DNA of 64,000 bases from Anthostomella pinea (lineage: Eukaryota > Ascomycota > Sordariomycetes > Xylariales > Xylariaceae): NCBI GenBank assembly GCA_963556695.1, contig CAUWAG010000003.1:3596001-3660000 (forward strand), given 5' to 3'. Positions within the stretch are counted from its first letter, which is position 1. The number at the start of each line of letters is the position of its first letter. Positions 31,863 through 43,559 of the stretch are shown piece after piece. Below the pieces are notes generated by a model. It saw nothing but the letters and a program-made list of their open reading frames with translations, searched no databases and was not told the DNA's origin. Position numbers and translations under genes: made by a program.

Positions 31863-33149
31863 GGCTCACTTCGTGATCCAGTGATCTGTCATGTGACTTT
31901 TTGTTATGTAATCCGTAATAACCATTGTTCCGTTCCTGGCTTCTGATTCTATTGGTTCTTGGTGTACTCCCCTTGGCCCTCCAACAGGCCATGGTATTTA
32001 TTGGCTCGTAACAGCTTACAGCGAAGTTCAGGAATACTGCTATAAGCAAAGCCACCAATTTCGGCGGCGGATGTGACTGCGGTGTTTCATGATTTGAGCA
32101 AACCGTGAACTCCTTCTTGAGCATGCGACCAACGTATGAGAGGCAGCCCGATAGGAAGCTACCAAGATGGGATCTCGTAACACTTGGCGTCTTGCTTCGG
32201 CTCAAAAGCATCATTTGATTACCCAGTGTTGTGGATCGTGCTCCCGCTCCCTTACTCTTATCTTTGACCAGCACAAAGCTCAGAGCCCCGGGGGCGTGTA
32301 CAACAACTATCAGCACCGCCCACAAGAGTGGCGCAAAAGTATTTGTGCAGCTCCACGCCAGAATTGACCACCGGCCCATATCGAAAGCGGTATGAAGAAC
32401 ATTGGCCCCGCCCCGAGAGCTAGTGCATACTCCAAGGCGCTCAGCAGAGCCGCCTTTTTATGTCCCAATGGACTGATGCTCCACTTGCCCTCCGCCGAAA
32501 CAAGGATCTGTGAAGGGTCTTGATACTCCAATAAGCGCGCGATATTGATGACCGGTGCACCGATACTGGTGAGCAGGGAAAGCAGTGGCCAGTGAGAAGA
32601 GTGTAGCGCCACCCCCGCGATGCTGAGACCGATGGAAGACATGAGCGTCGGGAGGAGCCCCAGCAGCACGGAGGCGCCCTGCATGTTGAGTGCAGCGTTC
32701 GTCGTCATGCCGTCGTATACACATGACATATGCTGATAGCATTTCTACAGCAGCCGGGACTCAGAGATATTGTGCTCAGATAAAAAGCTAGAGCCGTGGG
32801 CAAGATTTTTATAGGCAGCATGATAGTCGCTGAGCATGACATTGCACAGGTCTGTCGACAGCTCCTCGAGACCCGGGCCGTAGAACGGGTACCAAGCCCT
32901 GAATTGCTCGGTGAGAGGTTGCTGGGTGCTGCCAGACGCGTACACTCTGGCCCCCAGCGTCCACCAGAAGCTGTCGCGGGCCCCGGCAAGTGGTGCCCCA
33001 GCTGAGAAGAGGAGTATGGCCCGTATGGGCAACTGACTCAACCACTGCATCTCATAGAGACCAGGTGCTATGTGCGGCTCCCTGGTCAGCACGTCCGTTT
33101 CGTCGTCTCGGTGAGGAATATTGACTGGAGATAAAGGGCTGCGGTCCAC
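31863..33149 (-). pseudogene. Multi-pass membrane protein gene, broken
   Basis: On the minus strand a frame starts at 33149 (MDRSPLSPVNIPHRDDETDV) and continues through RAILLFSAGAPLAGARDSFWW to a TAG at 32745-32747. The same frame then continues with NAALNMQGASVLLGLLPTL, SLLTSIGAPVINIARLLEYQ and further hydrophobic helices. Near 32410, in a G-rich run, the frame shifts to ANVLHTAFDMGRWSILAWSC and AVLIVVVHAPGALSFVLV. The layout of at least five hydrophobic segments resembles an uncharacterised family of fungal membrane proteins; no function is known to me. Both lesions are small, and the stop could come from CAG. The 3' end is unclear: the frame runs into the LINE L2 tail at 31849, so L2 may have removed the original end. 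Confidence 0.6.
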
Positions 33150-34333
33150 GCCAGCTACTCAAGCTCGTGATAGTTGAGAATATAGTATTATATTAGAATG
33201 TTTGAGATGTATCGCTGTAGTTTTTAGAGGATGAGGACTAAGAAGAGATGGGCTGGCAGCCGTTCATGTTAGTCCTTTAAAACCGAGAAGTCGCGCGGGG
33301 AAGTGAGAAAAGTCACCTCGCGTGTGTGCCTCGTGGGGGCTAAACGCGCGACACCCAATACCACTTCTAGCAAGGCGAAATGTGAAGAGTTGCCCGGTTA
33401 CGTATAAGTATGGCGCATTCAAAACCCGCCGGGGGAAACGGATCTCTTTCAATTCCCAGCACTCTCTGACCATGATTGGGATCTGATCAACTTGAAGTAA
33501 GGGTAATTGCCCATTAACGTATGTCAGGTGCTAAGTTTAAACCCGCCGCTGACAACATTCTGAAAAAAGGCATCTGGATCGTACATTCGCGCGACATGCT
33601 TCAGGCCGCCCCTCCACCATAGCTGCCAATTGGATCTTGCCATGCAGCGGCGTAGTTCAAATACTTGAACTTGATTTCCTCTCCAACCAACTGCTGAACC
33701 GACATCACCAAGCTCTTCGCCACAGAATCGACTGATGTAGAGTCTGTTGCGTCAGGCCAATAGAAGGAAAACAGCGCCAGGACAATATTCTCATGCGGGG
33801 TAGAGCCTGGTGCGAACCCGAGTGAATTCTGAGGGGCGTTCACCTGTGGAGGGGGTGGAATGGACTGAAATGTCAAGACACTTGTTATGTTCGGATGCGC
33901 AAGTGCAAGGGTACTCGTGGCATTCTTCCATAGCGAATGGACTTTGGGAAGAATGTCAGTAGATACTGGGAAGCTCAAGGTTGAGTAGATTGCGCTGAGT
34001 ATCATCAGTATCTGACACCAGATCAAGAATACAAGCCGAAGCTTGAAGAATTCAGGAACGGTCAACATACAATTGGTCCATTGGTTGCAGCGTTTCTACC
34101 TCCTCTGCGAAATCCGAGGCTTGGGATATTCGCATCGTATTGGTGGTCTGTGGTTGTATATCCGTGAAGTAATGCAATCCACTCGCATTGACCACTGGCC
34201 TGGTATAGAACATGTTGTTCGTGCTCAGGAAAGTCTTCTGAGACCCGAAGTAGACAAAGGTCTGCTCGACCTCTGCGAAGGGATCGTAAGGACCCATCTT
34301 GAATGCTGCGAATGCGGATAGCTGCGCCGCATC

Positions 34334-34347
34334 AGCCGAAGCTGGGT
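34334..34347 (+). repeat. Target-site duplication of LINE L3, copy at the 3' (tail) end
   Basis: AGCCGAAGCTGGGT, exactly repeated at 39924-39937. It lies within the coding sequence of the FAD-linked oxidoreductase. Confidence 0.85.
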
Positions 34348-34555
34348 TTGTTTGTTTGTTTTGTATTTAACGTGGGGGGTTGCTCCTCAGTAGTGCAAAC
34401 CACGCCTCCCAGAGCCTCTGCATAGCAGGGTTGTGGAGGTCTCAAGATAATAAGTACAGTCAGTCCCGCTCACGGGCCAATCCCCGTTGTTGCGGTGGTA
34501 TGACCTTGGGGTCATCCATCTGGTCCTTCAAGAACAGCTATCTATTGGTGACAGA

Positions 34556-37500
34556 TTGTTGAAAAGAACTTGCTCTTCTCCACGAATTTTGCCCATTCTG
34601 TGCTCCTCTCCCCTAAGTATTATAAACAGGCTGTGCTAGACAAGTACCTAGGCAGCAGCCGGTTTTTCCCCAGCCTCTTACAAAAAAAAATGTGTTGTGG
34701 TGTTTTCTTCTCACCACAGCTGCAGTGATTATTCGAGTCTGTATGCCCAAAGCGTTCATGGTATCTGGCAAAGTCGCCATGTCTAGCTCTGGCCGCTAGA
34801 AGTCTGTGTAAAGTATTCTTCTTAAAAGATATAAGGTCTTTTTTAGTTACTGTATATGAGTATACTTCTTGATATCTAGATTCTGATTGGTCTTTCTACC
34901 ATTGGTTAAACTCTTTTCTGCCCTTTTTTTTGAGATTTCTCTTAACCCAAGAGATTATAGGAAGGTTTATTGTATCTGTTTCTAGCATGGCACCCTCTTT
35001 TGTTAGTGTGTCGGCAGCTTCATTGCCATCAATATCTCTGTGTCCAGAAATCCACTTGACGGTCACTCCAGGAGTGTGTACTGTGGCAAGTTCTTGAAAT
35101 CATAAAAAAATGTTCTGTGATGTCTCGAGTGGAGTCCCATTGAGTCCATCTACCACTGACGTGTTGTCCAGGCAGACATATAACTATTTTCTGTGTTCAA
35201 TTGCCCTGGTTGCTGCAAGACCTTGGAGAGCACTATGGACTTCAACATCTACTACTTCTGTTTAGAGAAGTCTGCCCTTTTCCCGGTATACTTCTTGTGT
35301 AGTGCCGCCTTTCCTGATGGTATAACCCCATCCAGTGCGGGTTGTGCCTTGGTCGTCCAATTGTGATCCATCTGAATAGATAACAAGGTCAGTGTTCACA
35401 TTTCTCTCTTATAGCCATTGCTTAAAGAGCTCTATTTTTTTGTCTTTGTCTTTGCGGATTAGGGCCTCCTTTTATAATGGCCTGGTAAGTGTTGGTCTCT
35501 GGAAGTCAGGGACTAGCTGGAAGCTCCTTTGTAGCCTTGTTGGATTCTTGCGAGCTTGTATTTGGAGCCTGCCAACAAGAGGGTGTCTTTGGTCTATTCG
35601 TCCTAGTCAAAAGCCGTGACGTCGTCTTATTGACTCTGCAAGAACTCCTACTGGGGGAATCTGCGATTCAAAGTATAGGATATGTCCAGGGTGTGTTTTC
35701 CAGACTGGCAAGATAGCCCTGATTGCCGTTTGTAGTATAGCATCTATTGTTCCAAGAAGCCCCTTAATACAACATGCTGATGTCCCACCTAAGCTTCCAA
35801 CTTTCTCGATTCATGGGTACCAGGCCTCCAGGCCGTGTGTAAGAATAGGAATAACACAAGCTTTCACAGCCCTCTTGGTTGATTTTACTGGAAGTCCTTT
35901 GACTGTGTTGTATAGTCCTCAAAGGTGATTTGCTACCTTATTAGCTTTCTTGGCCCAGTAGGAAACATGATTTTTGAAGTTTAGTTTTCTATCCAGGAAG
36001 ACACCAAGCCATCGCATGGAGTCCTTTGTTATTTTATTCATTGTCCCGTGGCGGACTAGAGGGTTGTCTGAGTTCTTTTTCCTTAAGAAGTGCATGATCT
36101 CAGTTTTATTAGGGTCAAATTCAATAGCGTTGTTATGTCTCTATTGACTGAGCAAGTAAAGATTTTTAGAAGCCTCTATAGCTGTTTCTTTAAGGTTCTT
36201 TCCAATACAGAGAGTCGCTAGGTCGTCTGCATATCCAAAACGTCTCTTTTTTATACCAAATCGGGCACAGATTGGCTCTGTATACAGCATGTAAAGGATT
36301 GAAGAGGCTGGTGAGCCTTGTGGTAGCCCACAAATGAGAGCTTTAATATTAGTCACAATACCTTCAAACCAAACCCTTGCGGACCGCTCGGACATGAATG
36401 ACTGGACCCATCTTATGAGAAAGCCCGGCCAGCCCTGTTCTCTTATGCGAACCACCAGCCGTCCCATTAGGGCAGCATCAAAGGCCCCTTTCATATCTGA
36501 CGTGACTACTGTTGCAACGAGGCCTTGGTTGAGGGCCTGCTCAATATCGTGTATGAGTGCAGCTACCAGGTCAGTGGCAGAGCGCTTTGGTAGAGCTCCA
36601 AAATGTTGTGGAGCTAGAATTCCAAGTTTGATAACAAACCAGGTAATTCTTTTTGTGATGAGTCGTTCTAGGCCTTTGCCAAGACATGATAATAGCGATA
36701 CTGGTCTGTAGGCCCTGGGATTGGAATAGTCTTTCTTTCCTGGTTTTGGGATCATCACCATTTCAGCTATTTTGAATGGTTTAGGGTGGTGTCTAATCTG
36801 TAGACAGGTCTGGAAAAGGGCTCTGATATGTTCCCCAATGAATGGCCAGCAAGCTTTCAGAATCCGTACTGTGAGGGTATCTACTCCCGGGGAGTTGCTC
36901 TTGGTCCCTAAAGTGCACCCTTCAGCCTCTTCCAGTCCGACATGGTATTTAAGGGGGATATATGGCTTGGGTTATGTGATCTGAGCGGACCAGGGGTCAA
37001 TGATATCGTTATCTGAGGTACTTTGTTCAAGCGTGGCTAAGCGTAATGTATTTGCCTTGCTCTTTTGTGACTCGAATATTTGGTCTCCTATGATGATTAG
37101 AGGGGAACGCAATCCTGCTAATAACTTGTGCCAAGAGACGATTCTGTATAGGTCCTTTGGCTCAGTTGCTGAGTCAATTAGAGTCTGCCAGTACTCTCTC
37201 CTAGCTTTCCGAACCACGCAACAAAATTCCCGTCGGGCTGAATTCCGCCCTGCTTGGCTTGTAGTCTGTTTAGAAAGGGCCCTGTATGTCTGAATAGCTG
37301 CTTTGCAGTCATCATTCCACCAAGCAATGGGCCTAAATTATCAGGGCTTCTTGCCCACTGTCCTGATATAGTTTTGGATCATGTTGATCAAGCTTTGTGT
37401 AAAGGCATCTACCTGGTCAGGGGATACACCCAGCCGTGGAAGTTCATGGATCCTGGTTTGGACATTGTCTGCCAGCTCTTATAGTTTATCGTCTGGTACT

Positions 37501-38234
37501 ATCCAATGATTGGCCTTAGGGATTCGGTCCAGATCTCCGTGAATTAGAATGACTATTCGTAATGTCTCATGATCTGAGGTGCATTGAAGTGCATCATTGA
37601 CTGAGGCTTCAGCCATGGGGACATCTGAGAACACCAGATCTAGTACATTTCCGTCATCATGTATTGGAACATCTGGTTCAGAAATCAGATCCAGTCCGTG
37701 GTCTGCCATAGTCTGTGCAAGTATGACACCACCATGATATCCTGGATTGCTCGAGTCCCAGGATGTGTCGTCAGCATTGAAATCTCCAGCTATAACGCAG
37801 CCAAAAGGTGGAGTCCGTACTTCCAGAACATTATCCACTTCCTGTGGGTTGTCATATGGCTGATAGACACTGGCAAATGTAATGCCTTGTACCTTGACCT
37901 AGGTGATGTCTTGTGTAGCATAGGGCCGAAGTTGATCCGCTTAAAGGTGTTTTCTTACATAGATGAGAGATCTGGGCCGTGTACTGTCGCTGTCCCAGGA
38001 ATCCATTGGGGAGTATATATTGTAATTGGGGTGTGTCTTTACTCCCATTCTCCTGCCTGGTGGTATGCCAACCCAGGGCTCTTGCATCAGAATGATGTCT
38101 GCTTGTTCTCCTTTGTAGTCAGCCAGGTTGATGGCTAACTCTGTAGGGCCTGCACTCTTTTGTCCTCTTGCTGTATTCATAGAATGGATGACTAGATGCC
38201 TGTGTCGATGTGTTTCGTTTGATGTACCTAACAT
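34556..38234 (-). pseudogene. LINE B (L3) ORF2, broken
   Basis: Starts as MLGTSNETHRHRHLV at 38234, overlapping the ORF1 stop exactly as in L2. Recognisable blocks are the endonuclease (QEPW; GDFNADDTSWDSSN; HDDGNVLDLVFSD), reverse transcriptase (MIPKPGKKDYSNPRAYRPVS; SDMKGAFDAA; GLPQGSPASSILYML; FGYADDLATL) and RNase H and Cys-rich C-terminus further on. Many stops interrupt it, for example between 37941 and 37838 and at 36141. Compared with L2, several changes are C to T or G to A. It cannot make active enzyme. Confidence 0.88.
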
Positions 38235-39805
38235 TGACTGACAACAATGGTATCGGCATCTCTGGGATGAGTTGTATCTGTTGTGTCGATTTGCATTGTG
38301 GTGTCTTTGTTATTGTTGCTGGGTGTTGACCCAGCTTGGTTTCTCCCTGTTTCATTATAGGCCTTGGATCTGGCTCTTTCCCCGGCTAGCCTTATTTCCT
38401 GGATTTGCTCCCATGTGTGCTTATGGATGGTACCTTTCACAACCTTGGGGCGGGCAGGGCATTTATTGAAATTGGCAGCATGAGGTCCTTTGTAATTGAC
38501 ACACTTTGGGATTGGTTTTTCGCACTCTCCCTGGTGTACTGTGTTGGCGCAGTGTGCACATACTTGCTTTTTGCATCGGTAATTCCTACCATGGTATCTG
38601 AAGCAGCTTGCACACTGGTGAACCTTGGGGGTGTGTTGAATATGCCTTGAGGTCATTGAGTGGGCAAAAAACATGAATGGTTTCCTTGCTACACTGGGCA
38701 GAGAGATTATCCATGTAGTTTCTGGATCAGAATCAATCGTGTTCTTTGAGAGTATGCACCTCAGAGGTCTGTCGCCTGTTTGGGCTTCAACTTCATCGGC
38801 AACAATAGTGTCAGTAATATCAATTATGAACCCTTCTGCACTGATGACCTTTCTTGGGCATCCATTGACCTTGTAATGATGCCAGACTGTGTGGGTCTCA
38901 ATCTTTTGTGCCTTGAGAATGTCGGCAATTTCTTCTTGGAAAGCCAGAAGCTTAGCCTGAGTTGGCTTGTCCCTTGGGTGTAAGATAAATCCAGAGGGGC
39001 ACCGGGTCACTTCTCTAAGCTCTTGAGAGTGGAGCTTAAGTCTTCTGTTTAGTGTAGACTTTATTTCATAAGACTCTAAGTGGTTATTATCCATACAAAT
39101 AAAGACCCAGAGATCATCCTGTTTCTTCTTTAGTTGGTTAGCAGTGATAAGGGCGCCAGGCTGTGTTTTCCTTATGGTAGTGTTGACTGTCCGTGGATGC
39201 TGTTGCTGGCTAAAGGAGACAGCTTGGGCGAAGGTCATGGTGGGCTTCACTATCCTTATCCCCCCAGGAATGGTCTTCCTTTTGGGCAGATCTCGGGTTT
39301 CTAGCTACTCGTTCAGGCATTTAGAGAAAAAAGTACTGAACTCCTTGGCATAAGAGTATAGTTCGGTTCTAGCTTTCTTAAGTGTCTTATCAACCGCTGT
39401 AACACACTCTTAAAATATTATTATCCTGGTTTTATAGAGATGCTTGTCTTTAGCCAGTATTTTGGTAATTTAATCCTGGCACTCTGAGGAAAAGGCTTTA
39501 TTCCCTATATCGCGTGTAATGGCTTGATCTATTAAGATTTCGTTTAATTGAGGTCGTTTCATTCCAGTAGTGCTGTTATCATTAATATTTCAGGATTTTC
39601 CTTTCAGAGGGGAAATAACGGTAAAGTCAGCCTCAGAGACCTGTGACGGGCTGCTGCTGATGTCGTCAAGCAGTGCCTGGCGGAGCCTGCTCGGAGTTGC
39701 CCGGCCGTATGTCTTTCTAGGGGCCGGGGATTTAAGCATGCTGCCAGTGGTCGTCTTTGGGACGGCCATGGGCGTGTTTGGGGGCCCGTTGTGGAAGGGT
39801 GCCAT
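38228..39805 (-). pseudogene. LINE B (L3) ORF1, broken near the N-terminus
   Basis: The N-terminal part (39805-39590) begins MAPFHNGPPNTPMAVPKTTT. After stops between 39589 and 39251 a 340-residue frame (39250-38228) is open: FAQAVSFSQQQHP, then the segment shared with L2, and a zinc-knuckle array in which CVNCKGPH reads CVNYKGPH. It shows that the full family B ORF1 is roughly 520 residues long. Confidence 0.82.
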
Positions 39806-39923
39806 CCGGCTTATGAGAAAAAAAATTTTGTGCCTTGGCAGAGATAGTCAGTTACGGAGAGAAGTGCCTGCTTTAGTGCAAATATCGAGGTTGCGCCCTA
39901 ACAGCGGGGCGCCAAGAAAAATG

Positions 39924-39937
39924 AGCCGAAGCTGGGT
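39924..39937 (+). repeat. Target-site duplication of LINE L3, copy at the 5' end
   Basis: AGCCGAAGCTGGGT, exact partner of 34334-34347. Confidence 0.85.
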
Positions 39938-40709
39938 ATTGAATCGCACCGCCCCAGAACTGAGGTTGCGGATATGTGATAAGATCGAAGCGGGTGACGA
40001 TCCCAAAATTGCTTTGCCCTCCTTTGAGGGCGCGGAAGAGACGGGGATTTGAGGTGGCGTTCGCGTCGACGATTGTGCCGTTTGCCAGTACAACCTGCAT
40101 GTTCGCGACATTGTCGCAAGAGAACCCGCACCGCGGCGAAAAGAAGGACAAACCGCCTGCGAACATATGTCATTAGTTTTGAGGATCGAACATGGGCAGT
40201 AGGGTCATTTGCGTACCTCCAGTTATGAAGCCCCCTAAACCTACAGAGGCAACCCGGGCCCCCACAGCAGTGCGATTCAGGGGGTCGAGAACCTTATACA
40301 CATCGTTCCAGAGTGCACCGGTGCCAACAGAAACAACGCTTGAATTTCCTCCTTGCAGGGTGATCTCATTCAGCCCACGTAGATCGATGGTAAACCCATG
40401 ATCTGTGTTCGAAAAGCCTGGATTCGGAGAATGACCTCCGCTCCTCAAAGCAACCTGGCCAGTTGCGCATGGACCAGTTGCTTTTACGATCTCGGCCACC
40501 TCTTCTACTGTAGTTGGCGCAAGGATGTAGGCTGGGCTTTGGTGTTCACCGAGGAAGAAGTATGAGGAGATTGAGTCATCGTAATCGGGGGTGCCTGGGA
40601 GGAAAACCTTCCCAGCATATAAAGAGGTTAGGTTGGAACACGCAGTGAGAATCCCGCTTGGCAAGAAGAAGACCGCAAAGAGCAGAGGAGTCTGCTGAGA
40701 AGACAACAT

Positions 40710-41681
40710 TGTGGAGGCTCCAAAAAGAAACGTTATCAGGTGTCGAGGTATCGAATAGACTGGTTGCAGTGAAGGGAGGGTACCACGTATGTCTAACGGA
40801 AATAGCGGAGATGCTGGTCTTCAAGAAGTCAGAAGGCAATAGGGGGGGAACGGGATGCTCAAGCTCAGGCGATTGCCGTGAATAGCAGGTGTCGGGTGTT
40901 GCAGCTGAGCAGCAGGCTTTGGATTTTGGCATGGTGTCATTGTTGGAATGGATCTCTTGACAAGGTTTGGTACTAACTTGTACTTGGTAATCCCTGACAC
41001 ATTTGCATCGCCACGAACCGGTTCCTACAACACCCGATGCAGGTACTCCTGCAGGAGCACAGGCGGTACCAGAGCAGTGTGCCAGCACAGAAGCTGGGGC
41101 ATGGGACTGCAGGCTCGGTATCGTTGGTCTTGGTGTTAAGAATAGAAACGAGTGGCTCGGATATGAAGTCCTTGACAGACACGTCACATCGGTCCTCCAA
41201 TCAGTTGAAGCTCACTATTCTAAGCGATACTACCACATGTTAAGAGTGGCATGATTTGCACGCGAAGCGTGGCATTTGCTGCAAGTCTCACAAGGCTCGA
41301 GGCCTAGAAACTGGGCTGGTTGCATCGTCATTATCAATCGGCGCCACATTCATACCTCCCTAAGCAGACGGGGCTAGGTCTGAGATCACATTCTATTCGA
41401 CTTGCTCTAGGCTCAGTAACACTCATCACCTCGACTACGTTCCAATGCTACCCAACCTCAGCTGCTGAGATAACATGACTGGAGCTACGTCGAGTACCTA
41501 CATCCGTGCCTGATACCAGGGCACCCTCACAGTATGAACAGTCGCATATACGCAATGAAGGCTGTATAAAGGCATAAAATAGTATCGCATGTGATCTACA
41601 TAAATGAAAAACAAGCATTACTCAGATTGCTCAAGGGCGATACCACTCAGACTCGGAGGCTCATCAGGTCTGATGTCTGGC
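40710..41681. other. 1 kb intergenic region
   Basis: Between the FAD oxidoreductase start and the 3' end of the dehydrogenase gene, both on the minus strand. Cys-containing open frames on the minus strand near 40970-41200 have no recognisable domain and no supporting intron pattern. I see nothing firm. Confidence 0.4.
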
Positions 41682-42752
41682 TTATTTCGCCAATGCATCA
41701 AGTCCAGTTCCCATGACAGCTCCAGCATCCTATCCTCGGTTAGCATATTCGAGTGGGGGGGTGAACTTAGCTTACCATCGCGGACTGTGGCACTGCTACC
41801 GCTGTTGTGCTCATCTTCACACCCTCGACGTTTTGGCCATACCAGAAACGACCCGTGGCCCGTTGCGTAATCTGATCAACAACGGCTGCGGCATACTCCA
41901 GTGTGTCCATTTTGGGCATGCCATCAAGACCCCGTGCCCGACCAGCAATCGTATCCTCGATAATCTTGTACAGCGAGTTCGCTGGGAGCTCGAAGTTTCC
42001 GAATGACGTCTGACCCATGGTTTTGACCCCGCCTGTAACAACTTCAAGCACGTCGACTCCGAAAGGAGCCAGCTCTATATGTATATCAATATGATATCCA
42101 AAGATCCGCATGAACAGCTTCTGGTTGAGAAATGAAGCATAAAGAGAGAATCTGCTCGGGAGAACAGGGCTTGTGTGAGAAGAGGGATGGACTTGGACTC
42201 ACCAAGTCGGAGAGTGTCAGCCACGATCTCTATCGACTTCTTAGAGGCCGAATAGGTTCCTTGCGCACCGTGTCAGTGTTTAAAGGCGTATCATCAAAGA
42301 CAGAGGCACGTACCCATGTACGGGATGTTGAGATATCCAGAGATCGAGGTCACGTACACCGCCATACCCTTCGCTTTGATAAGCAACGGGGCAAAAGCTT
42401 GAGTCAGAGCGATGGGGCCAAAGAAGTTGATCTCGAAGAGTTGCTTGACTCTCTCAAGGTCCTCATTTAGGATGGGCATGAAGTGGTTGCGTCCGGCGTT
42501 ACTGATGAGATAGTTGAGAGTGCCGCCAGTCGAACTGGTGACTGCCTCGACAGCAGCCCTGATATCAGCCGGTTCAACCACATCGAGCTTCAGCAGTGTT
42601 ACGTTCGAGAGGCCCTTCAGACTGGACATCTTGGAGGGATCGCGGGCTGTTGTGAAAACGTGGAATCCACGCTTTTGGAAGAGTAGGGCCTATGCAGAGC
42701 CAATGCCGCCATCGCTACAGCCGGTGATGAGGATAGTCCCGCTGGAGGGCAT
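41682..42752 (-). pseudogene. Short-chain dehydrogenase/reductase (AYR1-like) with in-frame stop
   Basis: A classical SDR of the 1-acyl-dihydroxyacetone-phosphate-reductase-like group. It starts at 42752 with MPSSGTILITGCSDGGIGSA, containing the NADP(H) glycine motif. The next codon is TAG (42690-42692), followed in the same frame by ALLFQKRGFHVFTTARDPSK. NYLISNAGRNHF (NAG motif) and an intron (42313-42260) come before TYSASKKSIEI (catalytic Tyr-x3-Lys). A second intron (42202-42075) leads to ELAPFGVDVLEVVTGGVKT. A third (about 41775-41730) leads to a short last exon ending GTGLDALAK. Splicing restores the frame everywhere except at the TAG, which could come from CAG. It may be a recent pseudogene, or the stop could be read through. 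It would reduce a ketone or acyl-ketone substrate with NADPH. Confidence 0.83.
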
Positions 42753-43559
42753 GATGAGACTAGATGCGCAGGATCTCTGGGTAAATGGTATGAGATTAGC
42801 AGGGGGCGGGAGGCGAACGAGAGGATAGTAGACGTGAATAGTAAGACTTGCAGTGATATGCTGATGGCACTGGAGTCAGAATCGACGCGAGGGTAGAGAA
42901 GGAGCGTTTGTGCGGTTTAAGAGGCAGTACCTCTCAAGCAAGAACATCAAGGTGGGGAGAGGGAGATGTGAGAGTCCTGCTGACAAACGAGAACAAAGAC
43001 AACGAGAGCCAAGTCTCCGTGGACCGTAGAGCTGCAGTCGCACAAGAGCGTGGTCTAGGGCGGTATGACGTCCCGTGATTCGAGGCAGGCTACCGATGCT
43101 ACCTATCCAAGGTCGAGGCCTTACATGCTGGGCCCCAATCGAAGACTGTAATCGCGGGTAGTCAACGCAAGTCGAAGTCCAGCGTAAAGCCCAATGTCTG
43201 GTACAGCTTTGGAGCAGACAGTACATACAAGCACGCAAAGTCTTCATCTGCTTCGCAATCCTGCACGACCTCCCAAATTCTACGTGTACATTCCAGGTCC
43301 CCTTGTCGTGTGTCGCTCATATCCCGTTCCTCTTCCTCTTCAACAGTAAGAATCTCCGCGCCCCAACTTGAGATCAAAGCAGGTGTGCTTCGCATACTTT
43401 CGTGCTTAGCTATCCACTTCTTCTCTCAGATCTCGCATCGCTGCTCTCCCCTCCCTTGCCGTTTGGATACTTGCTCGACCACTACTATTCATGTAAAGGC
43501 TCTAGCAGCGATTCATTCTATCTCCATCCTCATCGGACGATTGTATCAAGTCGTTCATC
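42753..43559. other. 0.8 kb divergent intergenic region
   Basis: Lies between the minus-strand dehydrogenase and the plus-strand SAT4-type gene. A 77-codon minus-strand frame (43395-43162; LGFTLDFDLR at its end) could be a small gene, but nothing supports it beyond being open. Confidence 0.4.

Larger units (their letters stand above)
34348..39923 (-). mobile_element. LINE family B copy L3, near full length, mutated
   Basis: About 5.58 kb on the minus strand, in the same direction as the gene it interrupts. Its 3' tail (at 34348) reads TAAATACAAAACAAACAAAC-type like L2. It extends about 950 bases further 5' than L2 and includes the ORF1 start region. A 14-base perfect target duplication (AGCCGAAGCTGGGT) flanks it. 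Both ORFs contain stops and frame changes. In the ORF1 segment shared with L2, 9 of 11 amino-acid differences fit C to T or G to A change in L3, one of which destroys a zinc-knuckle cysteine. This fits RIP or a similar transition-biased decay. Confidence 0.92.
33524..40709 (-). pseudogene. Secreted FAD-linked (BBE-like) oxidoreductase, split by LINE L3
   Basis: Minus-strand gene. Exon 1 (from 40709) starts with MLSSQQTPLLFAVFFLPSGI, a signal-peptide-like N-terminus. The PCMH-type FAD domain includes RSGGHSPNPGF, whose His is the expected covalent FAD link. A 60-base intron (40216-40157) leads to [17 protein letters not shown] and [19 protein letters not shown]. At [11 protein letters not shown] the LINE (39923-34348) intervenes. 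The frame resumes on the other side with AQLSAFAAFKMGPYDPFAEV, so the pre-insertion gene was in frame. A 76-base intron (34070-33995) follows. The C-terminus would be LNYAAAWQDPIGSYGG then GLKHVARMYDPDAFF, but these are one base out of frame near 33605. These flavoenzymes oxidise alcohols, amines or alkaloid-like substrates; a role in the neighbouring PKS-NRPS pathway is only a guess. Confidence 0.87.

Noticed and set aside
31798..32379. A 193-residue minus-strand protein as its own gene
   Set aside because: Its N-terminal half continues the membrane protein gene after a one-base shift, and its C-terminal end is the antisense of the LINE L2 tail.
43162..43395. 77-residue minus-strand gene between the dehydrogenase and the SAT4-type gene
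   Set aside because: Open, with plausible composition, but there is no motif, no intron evidence and no known relative that I recognise.
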